From positions 126,164,131 to 126,228,130 of the forward strand of contig NC_135714.1 in the NCBI RefSeq assembly GCF_964656455.1: DNA of 64,000 bases. The letters run 5' to 3'. Positions 48,933 through 61,400 of the stretch are shown one piece after another (position 1 is the stretch's first letter; every line of letters begins with the position of its first letter). The translations under genes and the position numbers were made by a program. The notes beneath the pieces are model-generated. The model saw only the letters and a program-made list of their open reading frames with translations, searched no databases and had not been told where the DNA came from. Origin of the DNA: Halichoerus grypus (Eukaryota > Chordata > Mammalia > Carnivora > Phocidae).

Positions 48933-49924
48933 TGAAATAAACTTGGGTGATATTGAAATAACTTAATAAAAACATGTGGCCCATTGACACAGCGTGGGAG
49001 TGAGGGAACTAGAGAAGTTTATCAAATTACAGGTTTCCACATGTGATGGTGTGTGTTACCTTTTACTTATGTCTTTACCAGTAGTATTTATTGTCCATTT
49101 CTTATCTAAAACAGATACCTCAAACACATGCTTTAAGATAGCAAACTCAGATCTCAAAATCTTACAATATAAACCAAAAATAGGTTAAAAGGAGAAAAGA
49201 ATAACACCTTGGTGTCAGTCAAATGGAGGAAAAGGCTAGAGACTAGCAAATAACATTTTTAAAAATTGGCATGGACCATATCTGTTTTACTCCTAACTCA
49301 ACCTTCCACAGATGTGATACCCAACAGATGTATATGTAATCCTCAAAATCCCTTTTTGGAGGGAGGAGTATAAGATGGTTTGGTCAGCCTTGGGTGAGAC
49401 TTGCAACTTGCCCAAAGGTAGACGCTCCTCCTGACCACCTTGCTCTCCCACCAGGGCAAGGAAAATAGGTGGGGTGTGATATATCATGGACTCTCACAAA
49501 CATCTCAGGGGTGGTGAGCTCCAGCAAAAAGCAAAGTCAGAAAGAAAACCTCAGAATCAAAACTAAATTTCAAAAAAAAAAAAAAAGAGCTTTTGTAGGA
49601 GAAGAAGATGGGAAAAATGAACCCCAAGAGTAGAGAGAGGAATGCCATTTCCCACCCTGATAGCTTGTGGTGTGAGTGTCTAGAAGTCATGTCTCTTACC
49701 TGGTCCATCTTGTGCCTGGAGAATGATAGGAAGTGGTGATAAACCGGCCACTGAGGACAGAGACTCCTGGCAGGGGCTGAAGGGCCAGGGCCTCTGCTGG
49801 AATTGTGGGCAGCCCAGGCAGGGGGACTGAACACAGACAAGTGCATTTTGGCAAAACAAGAGATGAGGTGAAAGACCAGGTTGCGTGCAGCCCTGGCTGC
49901 ATTCCTTGTCCTCCCCATCCCCAT
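48933..49924. other. Intron, no feature recognised
   Basis: An A-run at 49571-49586 is the only notable item. Antisense open frames here lack family resemblance. Confidence 0.45.
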
Positions 49925-50303
49925 TGGTTGTGGACCAGTTGTGTCCTCTCAAAATGTTGAAGCCCTAGACCCCAGTGGAGGGGCATTTTGGAGATGGGGG
50001 CAGTCTTTAAAAAAGGGAATTAAGATTAAACGAGGTCATAAGGCCCCCATCCAACAGGACTGCTGTCCTTGTAAGAAAGGGAAAAGACACCAGGGATGTG
50101 CATGCACAGAGGAAAGGCCATGTGAGGGCACAGCAAGAAGGCAGCCACCTACAAGCCCAAGAGAGAGGCTTTGGGAGCAGCAGACCCTGCTGGCACCTTG
50201 ATCTTGGATCCCCAGTCTCCGGAACTGTGAGAAAATAGATTTTTGTTGTTCGAGCCACCCAGTCTGTGGGGTTCTGTTGTGGCAGCCCAAGCAGACGAAC
50301 ACA
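49925..50303 (+). mobile_element. MaLR (MLT1-type) solitary LTR
   Basis: TGTCCTCTCAAAATGTTGAA, TAAGATTAAACGAGGTCATA, ACACCAGGGATGTGCATGCA, CCTTGATCTTGGATCCCCAG, GTGAGAAAATAGATTTTTGT and AGCCACCCAGTCTGTGGGGT follow an ERVL-MaLR LTR in order. No internal coding part is attached. Confidence 0.75.
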
Positions 50304-50712
50304 CCATTCTCTAGCTACAGAACACCGGGCAGGCAAAGCTGTAGTGTGTGGAAGAAGAAAATAGACCCCGGCAACATGGGAAGAGATTCAAGGACGTGTC
50401 ACCCCTGGTGTTGTGGTGTGAATAAAGTGTTGACAAAGCTGCCCATTTAGAACACAAGTAGAATTGAAATCAACCAACCAAAAATATCCAGCGTGGAGTC
50501 TGTATGAATGTATTGCAGCAGGAGGGGAGAAAATGTAAACTGTAGTGGAAGAATCTGTTTTGGAAGAAGTACTGATCTAAGGAAGAGAAGAAATGAACTT
50601 ACTAAAATTTGTCTCTGTAGAAGAATTAAATAGTTAATGAAATGGGAGTTGAAAAAATAAAATGATTAAGGAAGATTTTTTTTGATATTTCTCTTTCACA
50701 GCCTACCCACTT

Positions 50713-50925
50713 TATTTATTTATTTTTTTATTAACATATAATGTATTATTTGTTTCAGGGGTACAGGTCTGTGATTCATCAGTTTTACACAATTAACAGC
50801 GCTCACCATAGCACATACCCTCCCCAATGTCCATCACCCCGCCACCCCATCCCTCCCACCCCTCTCCACTCCAGCAACCCTCAGTTTGTTTCCTGAGACT
50901 AAGAGTCTCTTATGGTTTGTTGATT
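50713..50925 (-). mobile_element. Carnivore L1 3'UTR fragment, antisense, single-unit type
   Basis: ACATATAATGTATTATTTGT, CAGCGCTCACCATAGCACAT, ACCCTCAGTTTGTTTCCTGA and AAGAGTCTCTTATGGTTTGT. It has one copy of the unit that is duplicated in the L1 tails at 13.9 and 19.1 kb. Confidence 0.88.
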
Positions 50926-50949
50926 TTTTTTTTAAAGGTACTTGCAGAG

Positions 50950-52740
50950 CTCAGAAAACAGACTGACACATGTACGGTATTTTAAAACAAATGAACAAAT
51001 TAAAACATATCAAAAGGAATAGAATGAAAAATTAAATTACCCTTATTGATAAAACAGTCACAGTCAGTGGAAGGAGAGAGACAGGTAGAAGAAGTCAAAG
51101 AAGCAGACGTGGAAGGCAAAAATGACCCGTTACAAGTCACCACGGCAGTATAGAACAAAATGCATGGAACACAAATAATTTTCTGAATCAAAGTGAGACC
51201 ATAATCTGTTCAAAACGTTCACTGAATTTCAGGAAACCTCAATTCTGACTTTTAAGTTCTTCAGAATTAACCATATAGGGACAAACTGTGATCCATTTAT
51301 TAGATTTTGAGGAAAAATAAAAAATCCACTAGGAGGATACATCTGGTTGCCTCATATTTTCCTATAGCAACTCTGTAGGAGAAAATAAAGCAGTGTTTAT
51401 AGGTTTTCAGTATCTATTTTTGGCCACAAAGAAAAATCCCAAATTTCAAAAGGCAGAAATAACACAGACAATTTTTTTCCTGATCTGTAATGCTCTAAAT
51501 CTGGAAATTAGAAGCAAAAAAAAAAAAAAAAAGTCCCTGGTCATCTGGAAATTTAAAAACTTTCATGATTCATGGATTAAAATAGAAATAAAAAAGTTGG
51601 AGAATACCTAGAAAAATATTGTGAAAACAAGAATATCAAAACCTGAAGAATCATGCAGAAATTACGTTCTGAGGGAAATGGATAACAAAGCGAGAAAGAA
51701 TGAAATAAGTTACACTTCCACCCACCTCCCCCCAAATTTGAAGAAATTAAGAAATATAAAAGATGAAATTATTAATTAGGAAAGAAAAAGTGTTTTTTTG
51801 TAAAACCTCTTGCATTTTTGGTGGAGTGGGGAGCATAAAATAAAACAGATTTTCTTGGCTAAGCTAGTCAAGAAGAATGGGTGGGAGAGAAGGCTCACAT
51901 ATATAAATAGAAACAAATGTGGAAATAACCATAGATACACAGTGCACAGAATTTTGAAAATCAGAATAAAATCAGTGAAATAATAAACAGAAAACTTTAA
52001 AAGAGCTGCCATCCCCCCAACAAGCACCAGGCACAGATCTTTTCACAGGTAAATTTTAAACTTGGAAGAAACCGTTTAATCTGTTAATGTTTTAACTGGT
52101 CCACACCATAATAGAGGAGAGTTTCAAATTCTTTTTATGACGCTGGTAGGACACCAATGCTGAAGCCTGTCAGATATAAAGTTGTAGATCAATTTTACTT
52201 AAGCATAATTTGCAGAGGCCTTAAATAATACATCAGCAAATAATAGCAGTACTTTAACTGTGTAATATTTCAACCTAAGTTGACTTCATCCCTGAAATAC
52301 AAGGGTGGCTCAATATTAGGAAATACATTAATATAATATATTATTAAGTCAAAGGAGAAAATCTTACAGCAGATGCCTAATAGCATGTGACAAAATCTAC
52401 ATAATTCCTAGGGAAATATTTTAGTAAAGTAGAAATTGTGGATACTTACTTAAAATGATCTAAAATGTGTATTTTAATCCTTCAGTATTCTCTTTAATTA
52501 TTGAAATGCTTAGAATGTTGAAATTGTGACTTGGCTCACTGTTACTAATTAACAATTGTCCTAGAATTATTAGACAAGAAAAGCGAGAAAGCAATACGAG
52601 GTAGTTTGGAAACTGGACGGGGGAAAGTTTGCATTATTTACGGGTGTGATTGTACACATAGATTGTGTGATTGAAGAGCAGAGAAGAGAGCAGATTGAAG
52701 AGTTCTAGAGAGCAGATTGAAGAGTTCTTACATACACTAA
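50950..52740 (+). repeat. Probable old L1/HAL1 sequence, sense
   Basis: GACTTCATCCCTGAAATACA, AGGGTGGCTCAATATTAGGA, AAATACATTAATATAATATA and ACATAATTCCTAGGGAAATA resemble degraded L1 ORF2 text in sense orientation. Upstream A-rich text fits HAL1/L1M. Limits are vague. Confidence 0.5.
52686..52729 (+). repeat. Tandem 22 bp duplication
   Basis: GAGAGCAGATTGAAGAGTTC plus two bases occurs twice in a row with one difference at the end. Confidence 0.9.
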
Positions 52741-53182
52741 AATGATTCACTGGGATGAAGGATTAAAAGTAATTACCAAAATCGATAGCTTCCTTATATA
52801 TCGCAAGACATCAGAAGATACAGTGGGAGAGCAGGCCCTATTATCAATGTTTTCCGAAAAGATGAATTGCCTGAATGTAAGCCTAAATCAAGAAGAGATA
52901 AATCACCAGTGTGTAAGTCTAAATGAAGAGATGAAGAACACGTATTTGAAGAAAGCTGGAAAGCTCCACTGAGAGCCGAGAGAAGTCTCCGGGAGGAGGA
53001 AATGAGTGTGTGTGAGCTGGAATAGACTTCCTGTGATGGTTTGCAGTGTCCAGCAAGGCTTAGAATGTGCTCCTGCTTTGAAGCCATCTCTGTTACAAGG
53101 TACTCTATGGATAAGTGTCAAGATTTTGCAAAAATGTAGAACATATTTACTGCTACTGCAAATCTACTGTACCTCTCAGTGC

Positions 53183-53197
53183 AAAAATCAGAAACAG
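53183..53197. repeat. Target-site duplication, 5' copy, of PIN4 retrocopy
   Basis: AAAAATCAGAAACAG here is identical to 53642-53656 after the A-tail of the retrocopy. Confidence 0.93.
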
Positions 53198-53641
53198 GTT
53201 GGGGGCTCTGCCACAAGTTCCGAAGATGCCACCCAAGGAAAAAAGTGGTTCTGGGAAAGGGGGGAAGGGGGAAGCAGCTTCTGGGAGTGACAGTTCTGAC
53301 AAGAAGGCTCAGGGTCCCAAAGGTGGTGGCAATGCAGTAAAGGTCAGACACATTCTGTGTGAAAATCATAGGAAAATCATGGAAGCTATGGAAAAGTTAA
53401 AGTCTGGAATGAGATTCAGTGAAGTGGCCACACAGTATAGTGAAGATAAAGCCAGACAAGGGGCGACTTGGGTTGGATGACCAGAGGTTTCATGGTGGGA
53501 CCATTTCAAGAAGCAATATTTGCCTTGCCTGTAAGCAGGCTGGATAAGCCTGTGTTTATAGACCCTCCGGTTAAGACAAAATTTGGATATCATATTATTA
53601 TGGTTGAAGGGAGAAAATAAAGTTGTATGAAAGACAAAAAA
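53198..53641 (+). pseudogene. PIN4: Processed pseudogene of PIN4 (parvulin-14)
   Basis: An intronless copy of PIN4, the small parvulin-type peptidyl-prolyl isomerase linked to ribosome biogenesis and chromatin. The ATG at 53226 opens [20 protein letters not shown], the basic N-terminal tail, then the isomerase core ([25 protein letters not shown]). One base is missing in the G-run near 53459-53463, so the frame breaks and stops at 53480. After shifting frame the rest of the domain (ending HIIMVEGRK, stop 53618-53620) is recognisable. An AATAAA-like signal (AAAATAAAG), an A-tail and perfect 15 bp duplications prove L1-mediated retrotransposition. No promoter of its own is evident. The sense orientation could place it in ARHGAP10 pre-mRNA. 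Confidence 0.95.
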
Positions 53642-53656
53642 AAAAATCAGAAACAG
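53642..53656. repeat. Target-site duplication, 3' copy, of PIN4 retrocopy
   Basis: Identical to 53183-53197. Confidence 0.93.
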
Positions 53657-53747
53657 CCTCCAGTGGCAGGGAAGTGGGTTAAATAAATTATGGGATGGTC
53701 ATAAGGAGAAATGTTCAGCAGCCCGTTAACAAGAATGAAGTAGACTC

Positions 53748-53939
53748 GGGCGCCTGGGTGGCTCAGTTGGTTAAGCAACTGCCTTCGGCTCAGGTCATGA
53801 TCCTGGAGTCCTGGGATCGAGTCCCGCATCGGGCTCCCTGCTCAGCGGGGAGTCTGCTTCTCCCTCTGACCCTCCCCCCTCTCATGCTCTCTCTATCTCA
53901 TTCTCTCTCTCAAATAAATAAATAAAATCTTTAAAAAAA
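53748..53939 (+). mobile_element. CanSINE, sense, perfect 17 bp TSD (young)
   Basis: GGGCGCCTGGGTGGCTCAG head and AAATAAATAAATAAAATC tail. AAGAATGAAGTAGACTC is perfect at 53731-53747 and 53940-53956. The close match to consensus and perfect duplication make it among the youngest insertions here. Confidence 0.97.
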
Positions 53940-54629
53940 AAGAATGAAGTAGACTCATAAGCACTGATACTGAACGTGGTGGACACACGCTAAGGTGGCC
54001 CAGTGGTCTAGGCCCTAGGATGCCTGTGGGACCCGTGGCTTGATTCTCACCAGTAGAATCTGAGGGGATGGGATGTTTTCCCCATGATGGTTTTGTTATA
54101 GAAGACTCCACGGGAGCAGACTGGAGACAGAGGTTCTTGTTGGCCTGGAAGAAGCAGATAGCTGTGTTGGGAACTGCCTCAGAGAGGACCACAAGGTAGG
54201 GAACTAGGGGAGCCTCCAGCCCATGTTCATCAAAAAGCCAGAACGCTCGGTCCTATGACTGCAAGGAAATGAATTCTGCCAACAACCCAAATGAGCGGGG
54301 AAGCAGGTTTATCCCCAGTTCGGCCTCTCTAATGCTAGCTGGCTGATACTTTGATTATGGCCTTGTGAGTCGAGGACCTGAGCAGAGGGACCCAGTTAAG
54401 ATGTGCCTGGACTCCTGACACTTGGAAACTGTGAGATGAAAGCTTTCTTATACACATTAAGAATCAGAAAACACAGAAATAGTAAATGTGTTGTTTTTAG
54501 GCTTTGAGTTTGTGGTAATTTCTTATACAGCATAGTAAATGGACACACTGAAACTGAATGATATCTAAAACACTGGCGTGTACTGTCTCACTCTGAGTTA
54601 AATTAAAAAAATCTCCTGCTACTGACTGA

Positions 54630-54780
54630 CCCAGCTTTTCTTTCATACCCTCATGACTGCAGTCATCCTGGCCTCTTTGGCATTCCTGGAACATGCCAGG
54701 CACATTTCTCCCTCAGGGCCTTTGTGCTTATTTATTTCCAATGTCCAGAACATTGTATGTTCCATAGTAAGCATTCAGTT
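54630..54780 (+). repeat. L2 fragment
   Basis: GAACATGCCAGGCACATTTC followed by TCCCTCAGGGCCTTTGTGCT fits L2. Confidence 0.6.
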
Positions 54781-54814
54781 AACAGTTGAATAGTTAAAAA
54801 TTGAGGCTTGGAAG

Positions 54815-54998
54815 GGCAAAAATGAACTATTAGGACTTCATCAAGATAAAAAGCTTTTGCACAGCAAAGGAAACAGTCAACAAAACCAAAGACAACTGAA
54901 AGAATGGGAGAAGATATTTGCAAATGACATATCAGATAAAGGGCTAGTATCCAAAATCTATAAAGAACTTATCAAACTCAACACCCAAAGAACGAATG
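54815..54998 (+). mobile_element. L1 ORF2 fragment, sense
   Basis: AATGAACTATTAGGACTTCA through CAACACCCAAAGAACGAAT is a short piece of L1 ORF2 (reading [20 protein letters not shown]), cut at both ends. It has no tail or duplication. Confidence 0.85.
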
Positions 54999-55021
54999 TT
55001 CTTTTAGGTAGAAAAGGGACT

Positions 55022-55225
55022 TTTTTTTTTTTTTTTTAAGATTTTATTTATTTATTTGACAGAGAGAGACACAGCGAGAGAGGAAACACAAGCAGGGGGA
55101 GTGGGAGAGGGAGAAGCAGGCTTCCCGCGGAGCAGTGAGCCTGATGCGGGGCTCGATCCCAGGACCCTGGGACCATGACCTGAGCCGAAGGCAGACGCTT
55201 AATGACTGAGCCACCCAGGCGCCCC
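55022..55225 (-). mobile_element. CanSINE, antisense, young
   Basis: Poly-T, AAGATTTTATTTATTTATTT, GACAGAGAGAGACACAGCGA and GAGCCACCCAGGCGCCCC. GAAAAGGGACT is perfect at 55011-55021 and 55226-55236. Confidence 0.96.
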
Positions 55226-55236
55226 GAAAAGGGACT

Positions 55237-55547
55237 ATTTTAAAGGTTACATATTTAAAGAGCAACACGTTATCTGCATATCTTCATCCAATAATAATTC
55301 TAAAAACGGAAAATACAGTGCAGGATCTGCAGGTGATTAGTTAGCATCTCATCTTATTCTCCCCATTTGACAGCAGTTTTAGAGTTTTAGCCAGCTTTCA
55401 CCAGCTGCCTAAAATTTCCACCTACCCTGCCCTCACCTCCCATCCTTCCCCAACACACAGACTTTACTTATCAGTGGGACTCTCGGGCCTCTTTTGGAGC
55501 AGTGCTCAGTATCACTACTATAGTACCTGTATGGTTTTTTTCCTGTG

Positions 55548-55582
<35 letters not shown>

Positions 55583-56640
55583 TATTTTTGCATAGTAGGA
55601 TATAGGAAAATAAGGTTAAAATGCCTATAGGTGCTATGGCTCTTAGGAAACTCCAAGGGGGTTAATCATCATGCTCTTCGACGAACATGTCTCTATCCAT
55701 GGCTGTGGAACTATAAGATCACTATTTCAGGAGCCAAATAAGGATGACTTTATCTGTAATGAGTGCATTTATGAAATGGTAACAGTTTACAAAGCCTTTT
55801 CGTGTATTAATATCTGACATGTTATTCCATTGCAAAGGGAAAACCAGAATAGAAGGAATGGTAAGACGAGATTACTCCGTAACAGTCAGGGCCACCCGTG
55901 TCATGTTAACTGTGCATCTGGGACGGAATGAGCACTCAGAGCATGGCCGACTTGTGGCAGGAAATAAGGGAGCTCAGGTCTCAGCATGGTACAGTGTGAA
56001 CTTATCAGGGGTTGGGGAAAGGTTACCCTGTATGGCAGAAAAGGGTGACAGGTCAGCTTGACAGGCTTGTTTCTATATTAAGGAGTCAGGCACTTGGCTC
56101 AAATAGCTTGGCGAGTGAGACTGTCTTTTGGGGAGGGGCAGATATTTTCTCATTCACAGATTCATGGGTCAACTATTCAAGCCCAGCCTGCATGCAGTGT
56201 TGGAGCCTCTTTTGAAACGCTCCTAGTCTTACCTTTGTTAAGACTTTGTAAAAGTTTGGTGACATGGAACTCCTCATCTCCTAAATTTACTGCCTGAGAG
56301 TTATGTAACTTCATTAGTTCAGAAGGTTTTTTTCCCATATATTTAGTTGACATATGCCTTCTTAGATTATTAACCCATTAGCCCTGGCTTTAATATCTGG
56401 GCCAAATACAAGATGAATCCCTCTTTCACACGATAGTGTTTTTAGAATCAGATGATTGATAAGTTGCATTTCTTTTGAATTTCCGGTCTTCCTGGTCACA
56501 TTGTGTTGTGGTCTATAGCAAGTAATATATATATTTGGTCTTTGTCCATAGTTCCTGGCTCCCAGTTCCCAGAACCCTTGGAATTTCCTGAGCCATAAGA
56601 GCCATGGGAACATCTTTGTTGTATTTGGTCTCTTGTCCTC
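55237..56640. other. Intron, no gene seen
   Basis: A T-run of about 30 bases spans 55549-55579. No exon or named repeat is seen. Confidence 0.5.
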
Positions 56641-56649
56641 AGTTCCTGA

Positions 56650-57350
56650 ATCGCTTCAGGTGAAATGGGAGTCTTATTATTCCTGAAAAGCTTTCTCTAC
56701 CACAACTGGGCTTATGTAAATGAGGTGACTTTTGGAAAGTACTTCCTAAGGATGGGGGCTCTTTGCCAGAGGAACCTACAGTGAATAGAGTATTGAAATT
56801 TTCAGCCCTACCCCCTGATTTGGGGATTGAAGAGAGAGGCTGGAGGTTGAATCAGTCACTAGTGGCTAGTGATTTAATCAATGATGCCTATGTCATGAAG
56901 CCTTCATAATGAACCCAAAAGCAGAGGGTTTTGGAGAGCTTCCAGTTCGGGAGCCAGAAAGCTTCCCACATGTCATGGTGCCGAATCCCAGACTCCATGA
57001 GAACAGACTTCGTTTGGTACCTTACCCTATGTATCTCTTCATCTGGCTGTTGATTTATATCCTTTAGAGTATCTGTGGTAATAAATCAGTAATCTAGTGA
57101 GTAAACAGGTTTCCTGAGTTCTGTGAACTGCTCTAGCAAATTAATTGAACCCAAGAAGTGGATCATGTGAACCTCTGATTTATAGCCGGTCAGAAACCCA
57201 GGTAAACACCTGGTCTTAAAATTGGCTTCTGAAGCAGGGGTGGCAGAGGCAGTCTCGTGGGACTGAGCCCTTAACCTGTGGGATCTGATGCTACCTCTGG
57301 GTAGATACTGTCAGAATTGCATTGAATTGCTCTAGTGTGGTCCAGTCAAT
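56650..57350 (+). mobile_element. Solitary LTR, ERV-derived (class III-like), family uncertain
   Basis: GTGATTTAATCAATGATGCC, ATGAAGCCTTCATAATGAAC, AATAAATCAGTAATCTAGTG, TTCCTGAGTTCTGTGAACTG, GATTTATAGCCGGTCAGAAA and GGGACTGAGCCCTTAACCTG follow an LTR I have seen widely in mammals, with its polyadenylation region. No viral genes accompany it. Confidence 0.65.
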
Positions 57351-57754
57351 AAGGAATGTAGTTGGGATTAGCATCTTCCTTGTTCTAGGTGAACTCTCTG
57401 TCTGCTAATCCTGTTGGAGATGTCTTCGGCTTGCCAGTCATAACATATGGTGGCCTCACCCTGGCTGTACTGTTACATTGACTACTCACAGCTGTGGTTG
57501 AGGCATATGTTCTCATACTGTACTTGTGTGGCTGTTTTTACATGGGTTCAAGTATGGCCCCGATAGTTTTTTTCCTTTGAACCCTGCTCTGTTTGTTTCC
57601 AACCTGCTGAAAGCTACTTGGGCACACTTCTTGCTCAGGAAATTGTTCACTGTCTCTCCAGTTTTATGTCCTCTGTCTATGAAGACCAAGCCATTGTTAA
57701 CAAATATTGAGCTCTGAGGCATAACAGTAGAAATATTTCTCTAGAGGTATAGTG

Positions 57755-57945
57755 GTGGATCTCAATCCCCAGGGAACATTTGGTAATGTGTGGAAACATT
57801 TTTGATTGTTAGACCTGAGTAGGGCTGCTATGGGTATCTAGTGGGTAGAGGCCAGAGATGTTGCTAACCATGCATAGGATGGTGCCTCCAATAAGAATGA
57901 TCAGACCTAGAATGTCAAGGGTGCTAAGGTTGAGGAGTCTTTGTC
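57755..57945 (+). mobile_element. MER20 (hAT-Charlie), second copy
   Basis: GTGGATCTCAATCCCCAGGG, AACATTTGGTAATGTGTGGA, TCTAGTGGGTAGAGGCCAGA and GCTAAGGTTGAGGAGTCT match MER20 in the same orientation as the copy at 5.9 kb. Confidence 0.8.
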
Positions 57946-58497
57946 CGTATTGATGTAGTTCTAAACAGTGTCTGGTGAAAATGGTATTTTTAATTTTGTT
58001 AATCAGGTTTATTAGCATCCAAGACAAGGCTTCTCAAAGTGTGAATGGGGGTTCCCTGAGACCCTTTTAGGGGTCTCTGAGGTCATAGCTATTTTTATGA
58101 TAATTGTCTTTCTCACTCATTCTTTTACAGTTGTAGAGAGGAGTTTTCCAGAGGTCATATGACATCACAATATGGAAACAGATTGAATGCAGAAGCAGAT
58201 ATGAGAATCCAGCTGCCTTCTTTTAAATCTGACATTGAAGAGCTTTTTCAAAATGGAAAACAATGCCATTTCTCTCATTAAATTATTTTTGTTTTGGAAA
58301 ACCATTGTTTTTTTATAAAACGTGTTGATATATAATGGATGTATTATTTTTAATCAACTAATATGCACTTAAACATTTTTTTAAATTTTGGTTTTTATTT
58401 CTATCACTAAGAATGTCGGTGGACATAATCCACACAAACAAAGATCCATACTGTTCTTTGGGATGCCAATAATTTTTACTAATATAAAGAGGTCCTG

Positions 58498-61400
58498 TTT
58501 TCATGTGTCTGTTGGCCAGTTGGATGTCTTCTTTGGAGAAATGTCTTTTTGTGTCTTCTGCCCATTTCTTGATTGGATTATTTGTTCTTTGGGTCTTGAG
58601 TTTGATAAGTTCTTTATAGAATTGGGATATTATTGCTTTATCTGATAATACATTTGCAGATATCTTCTTCCATTCCATAGGTTGTCTTTTGATTTTATCA
58701 ACTGTTTCCTTTGCTGTGCAAAAGTTTTTTTCATCTTGATGAAGTCCCAATAGTTCATTTTTGCCTTTGTTTCCTTTGCCTTTGGAGATGTGTCTAGCAA
58801 GAAGTTGCTGTGGCCGAGGTCAAAGAGGTTGCTGTCTGCATTCTTCTCTAGGATTTTGATGAATTCCTGTCTCACATTGAGGTCTTTCATCCATTTTGAG
58901 TCTGTTTTTGTGTATGATGAAAAGAAATGGTCCAGTTTCATTCTTCTGCATGTGGCTGTCCAATTTTCCCAACACCATTTGTTGAAGAGTCTGTCTTTTT
59001 TCCATTGGATATTCTTGCCTGCTTTGTCAAAGATTAGTTGACCGTAGAGTTGAGAGTCCATTTCTGGGTTCTCTCTTCTGTTCCATTGATCTTTGTGTCT
59101 GTTTTTGTGCCAGTACCATACTGTCTTGATGATTACAGCTTTGTAATAGAGCTTGAAGCCCAGCATTGTGATGCCACCAGCTTTGGTTTTCTTTTTCAAC
59201 ATTCCTTTGGCTATTCAGGGTCTTTTCTGGCTCCATATGAATTTTAGGATTATTTGGTCCAGCTCTGGGAAAAAAAGTTGATGGTATTTTGATAGAGATT
59301 GCATTGAATGTATAGCATAGACATTTAACAATTCCAATCCATGAGCATGGAATGTTTTTTCCATTTCTTTGTGTTTTCCTCAATTTCTTTCCTGAGTGTT
59401 TCGTAGTTTTCTGTGTACAGAACCTTTGCCTCTTTGGTTAGATTTATTTCTAGGTATCTTACGATTTTGGGTGCAATTGTAAATGGGATCAACTCCTTAA
59501 TTTCTCCTTCTTCTGTCTCATTGTTGGTGTATAGAAATGCAGCTAATTTCTGTGCACTAATTTTATATTCTGCCACTTTACTGAATTCCTGTATGAGTTC
59601 TAGCAATTTTGGGTAGAGTCTCTTGGGTTTTCCACATAGAGTATTATGTCATCTGTGAAGAGTGAAAGTTTGACTTCTTTGCTGATTCAGATGCCTTCTA
59701 TTTCTTTTTGTTGTCTGATTGCTGAGACTAGGACTTCTAGTACTATGTTGACCAATAGTGGTGATAGTGGACATCCCTGTCATGTTCCTGACCTGAGAAT
59801 GATATTTGCTGTGGGCTTTTCATATATGGCTTTTATGACATTGAGGTGTGTTCCCTCTATCCCTACCCTCTGAAGAGTTTTAATCAAGAAAGGATGCTGT
59901 ACTTTGTCAAAAGCTCCTTCTGCATCAATTGAGTGCATCATATGGTTCTTTTCTTTTATTAATGTGCTCTATCATGTTGATTGATTTGCAAATGTTGAAC
60001 CACCCTTGCATCTCAGGAATAAATCCCACCTGGTTGTGGTGAATAATCCTTTTAATGTACTGTTGGATCCTATTGGCTAGGATCTTGTTGAGTATTTTGG
60101 CATCCATGTTCATCAGGGATATTGATCTGTAATTCTCCTTTTTGCTGGCGTCTTTGTCTGGTTTTGGGATCAGGGTAATGCTGGCCTCATAGAACGAGTT
60201 TGGAAGTTTTCCTTCCATTTCTATTTTTTGAAACAGCTTCAGAAGAATAGGTATTAATTCTTCTTAAATGTTTGATAGAATTACCCTGGGAAGCCATCTG
60301 GCCCTGGACTCTTGTCTGTTGAGAGATTTTTGATTACTGCTTCAGTTTCCTTGCTGATTATGGGTTTGTGCAGGTTTTCTATTTCTTCCTGGTTCAGTTT
60401 TGGTAGTTGATACATCTCTAGGAATGCATCCATTTCTTCCAGGTTACGTAAGTTGTTGGCATATAGTTCCTCATAATATGTTCTTATAATTGTTTGTATT
60501 TCTTTGATGTTGGTTGTGATCTCTTTCATGATTTTATTTATTTGGGTCCTTTCTCTTTTCTTTTTGATAAGTCTGGCCAGGGGTTTATCAATCTTACTAA
60601 TTCGTTCAAAGAAGCAGCTCCTAGTTTCGTTGTTCTGTTCTGTTCTTTTGGTTTCTATTTCATTGATTTCTGCTCTAATCTTTATTAATTCTCTTCCTGC
60701 TGGGTTTAGGTTTTATTTGCTGTTCTTTCTCCAGCTCCTTTAGGTGTAGGGTTAGGTTGTATATTTGAGACCTTTCTTGTTTCTTGAGAAAGGCTTGTAT
60801 TGCTATATACTTCCCTCTTAGGGCTGTCTTTTCTGCATCCCAAAGGTTTTGAACAGTTGTGTTTTCATTTTCATTTGTTTCCATGAATTTTTTAAATTCT
60901 TCTTTAATTTCCTGGTTGACCCATTCATTCTTTAGTTGGATGTTCTTTAACCTCCATGTATTTGAGTTCTTTCCAACTTTCCTCTTGGGATTGAGTTCCA
61001 GTTTCAAAGCACTGTTATCTGAAAATATGCAGGGAATGATCTCAGTCTTTTGGTACTGTTTGAGACTGGATTTGTGACCCAGTTTTTGATCTATTTTGGG
61101 GAATGTTCCATGTGCACTCAAGAAGAATGTGTATTCTGTTTCTTTAGGATGGAACGTTCTGAATATATCTGTGAAGTCCATCTGGTCCAGTGGTTCAAAG
61201 CCCTTGTTTCCTTGTTGATCTTCTGCTTAGATGATCTGTCCATTGCAGTGAGTGGGGTGTTACAGTCCCCCACTATTGTATTATTATCACTGTGTTTCTT
61301 TAATTTTGTTTGGTTTATATAATTGGCTGCTCCCATGTTAGGGGCATAAATATTTACAATTGTTAGATCTTCTATTGGATAGACCCTTTAATTGTGATAT

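Noticed and set aside
49505..49924. A 139-codon open frame on the - strand with a hydrophobic end.
   Set aside because: The hydrophobic part comes from an A-run read in reverse. No homology or splice signals fit.
52742..52972. A 76-codon open frame that reads like a small acidic protein.
   Set aside because: It continues old L1-like sense text and has no start context, splice sites or family match.
53115..53225. Upstream in-frame extension of the PIN4 copy, which might mimic the longer Par17 isoform.
   Set aside because: Most of the extension lies before the target-site duplication at 53183-53197, so it is host intron, not PIN4 leader.
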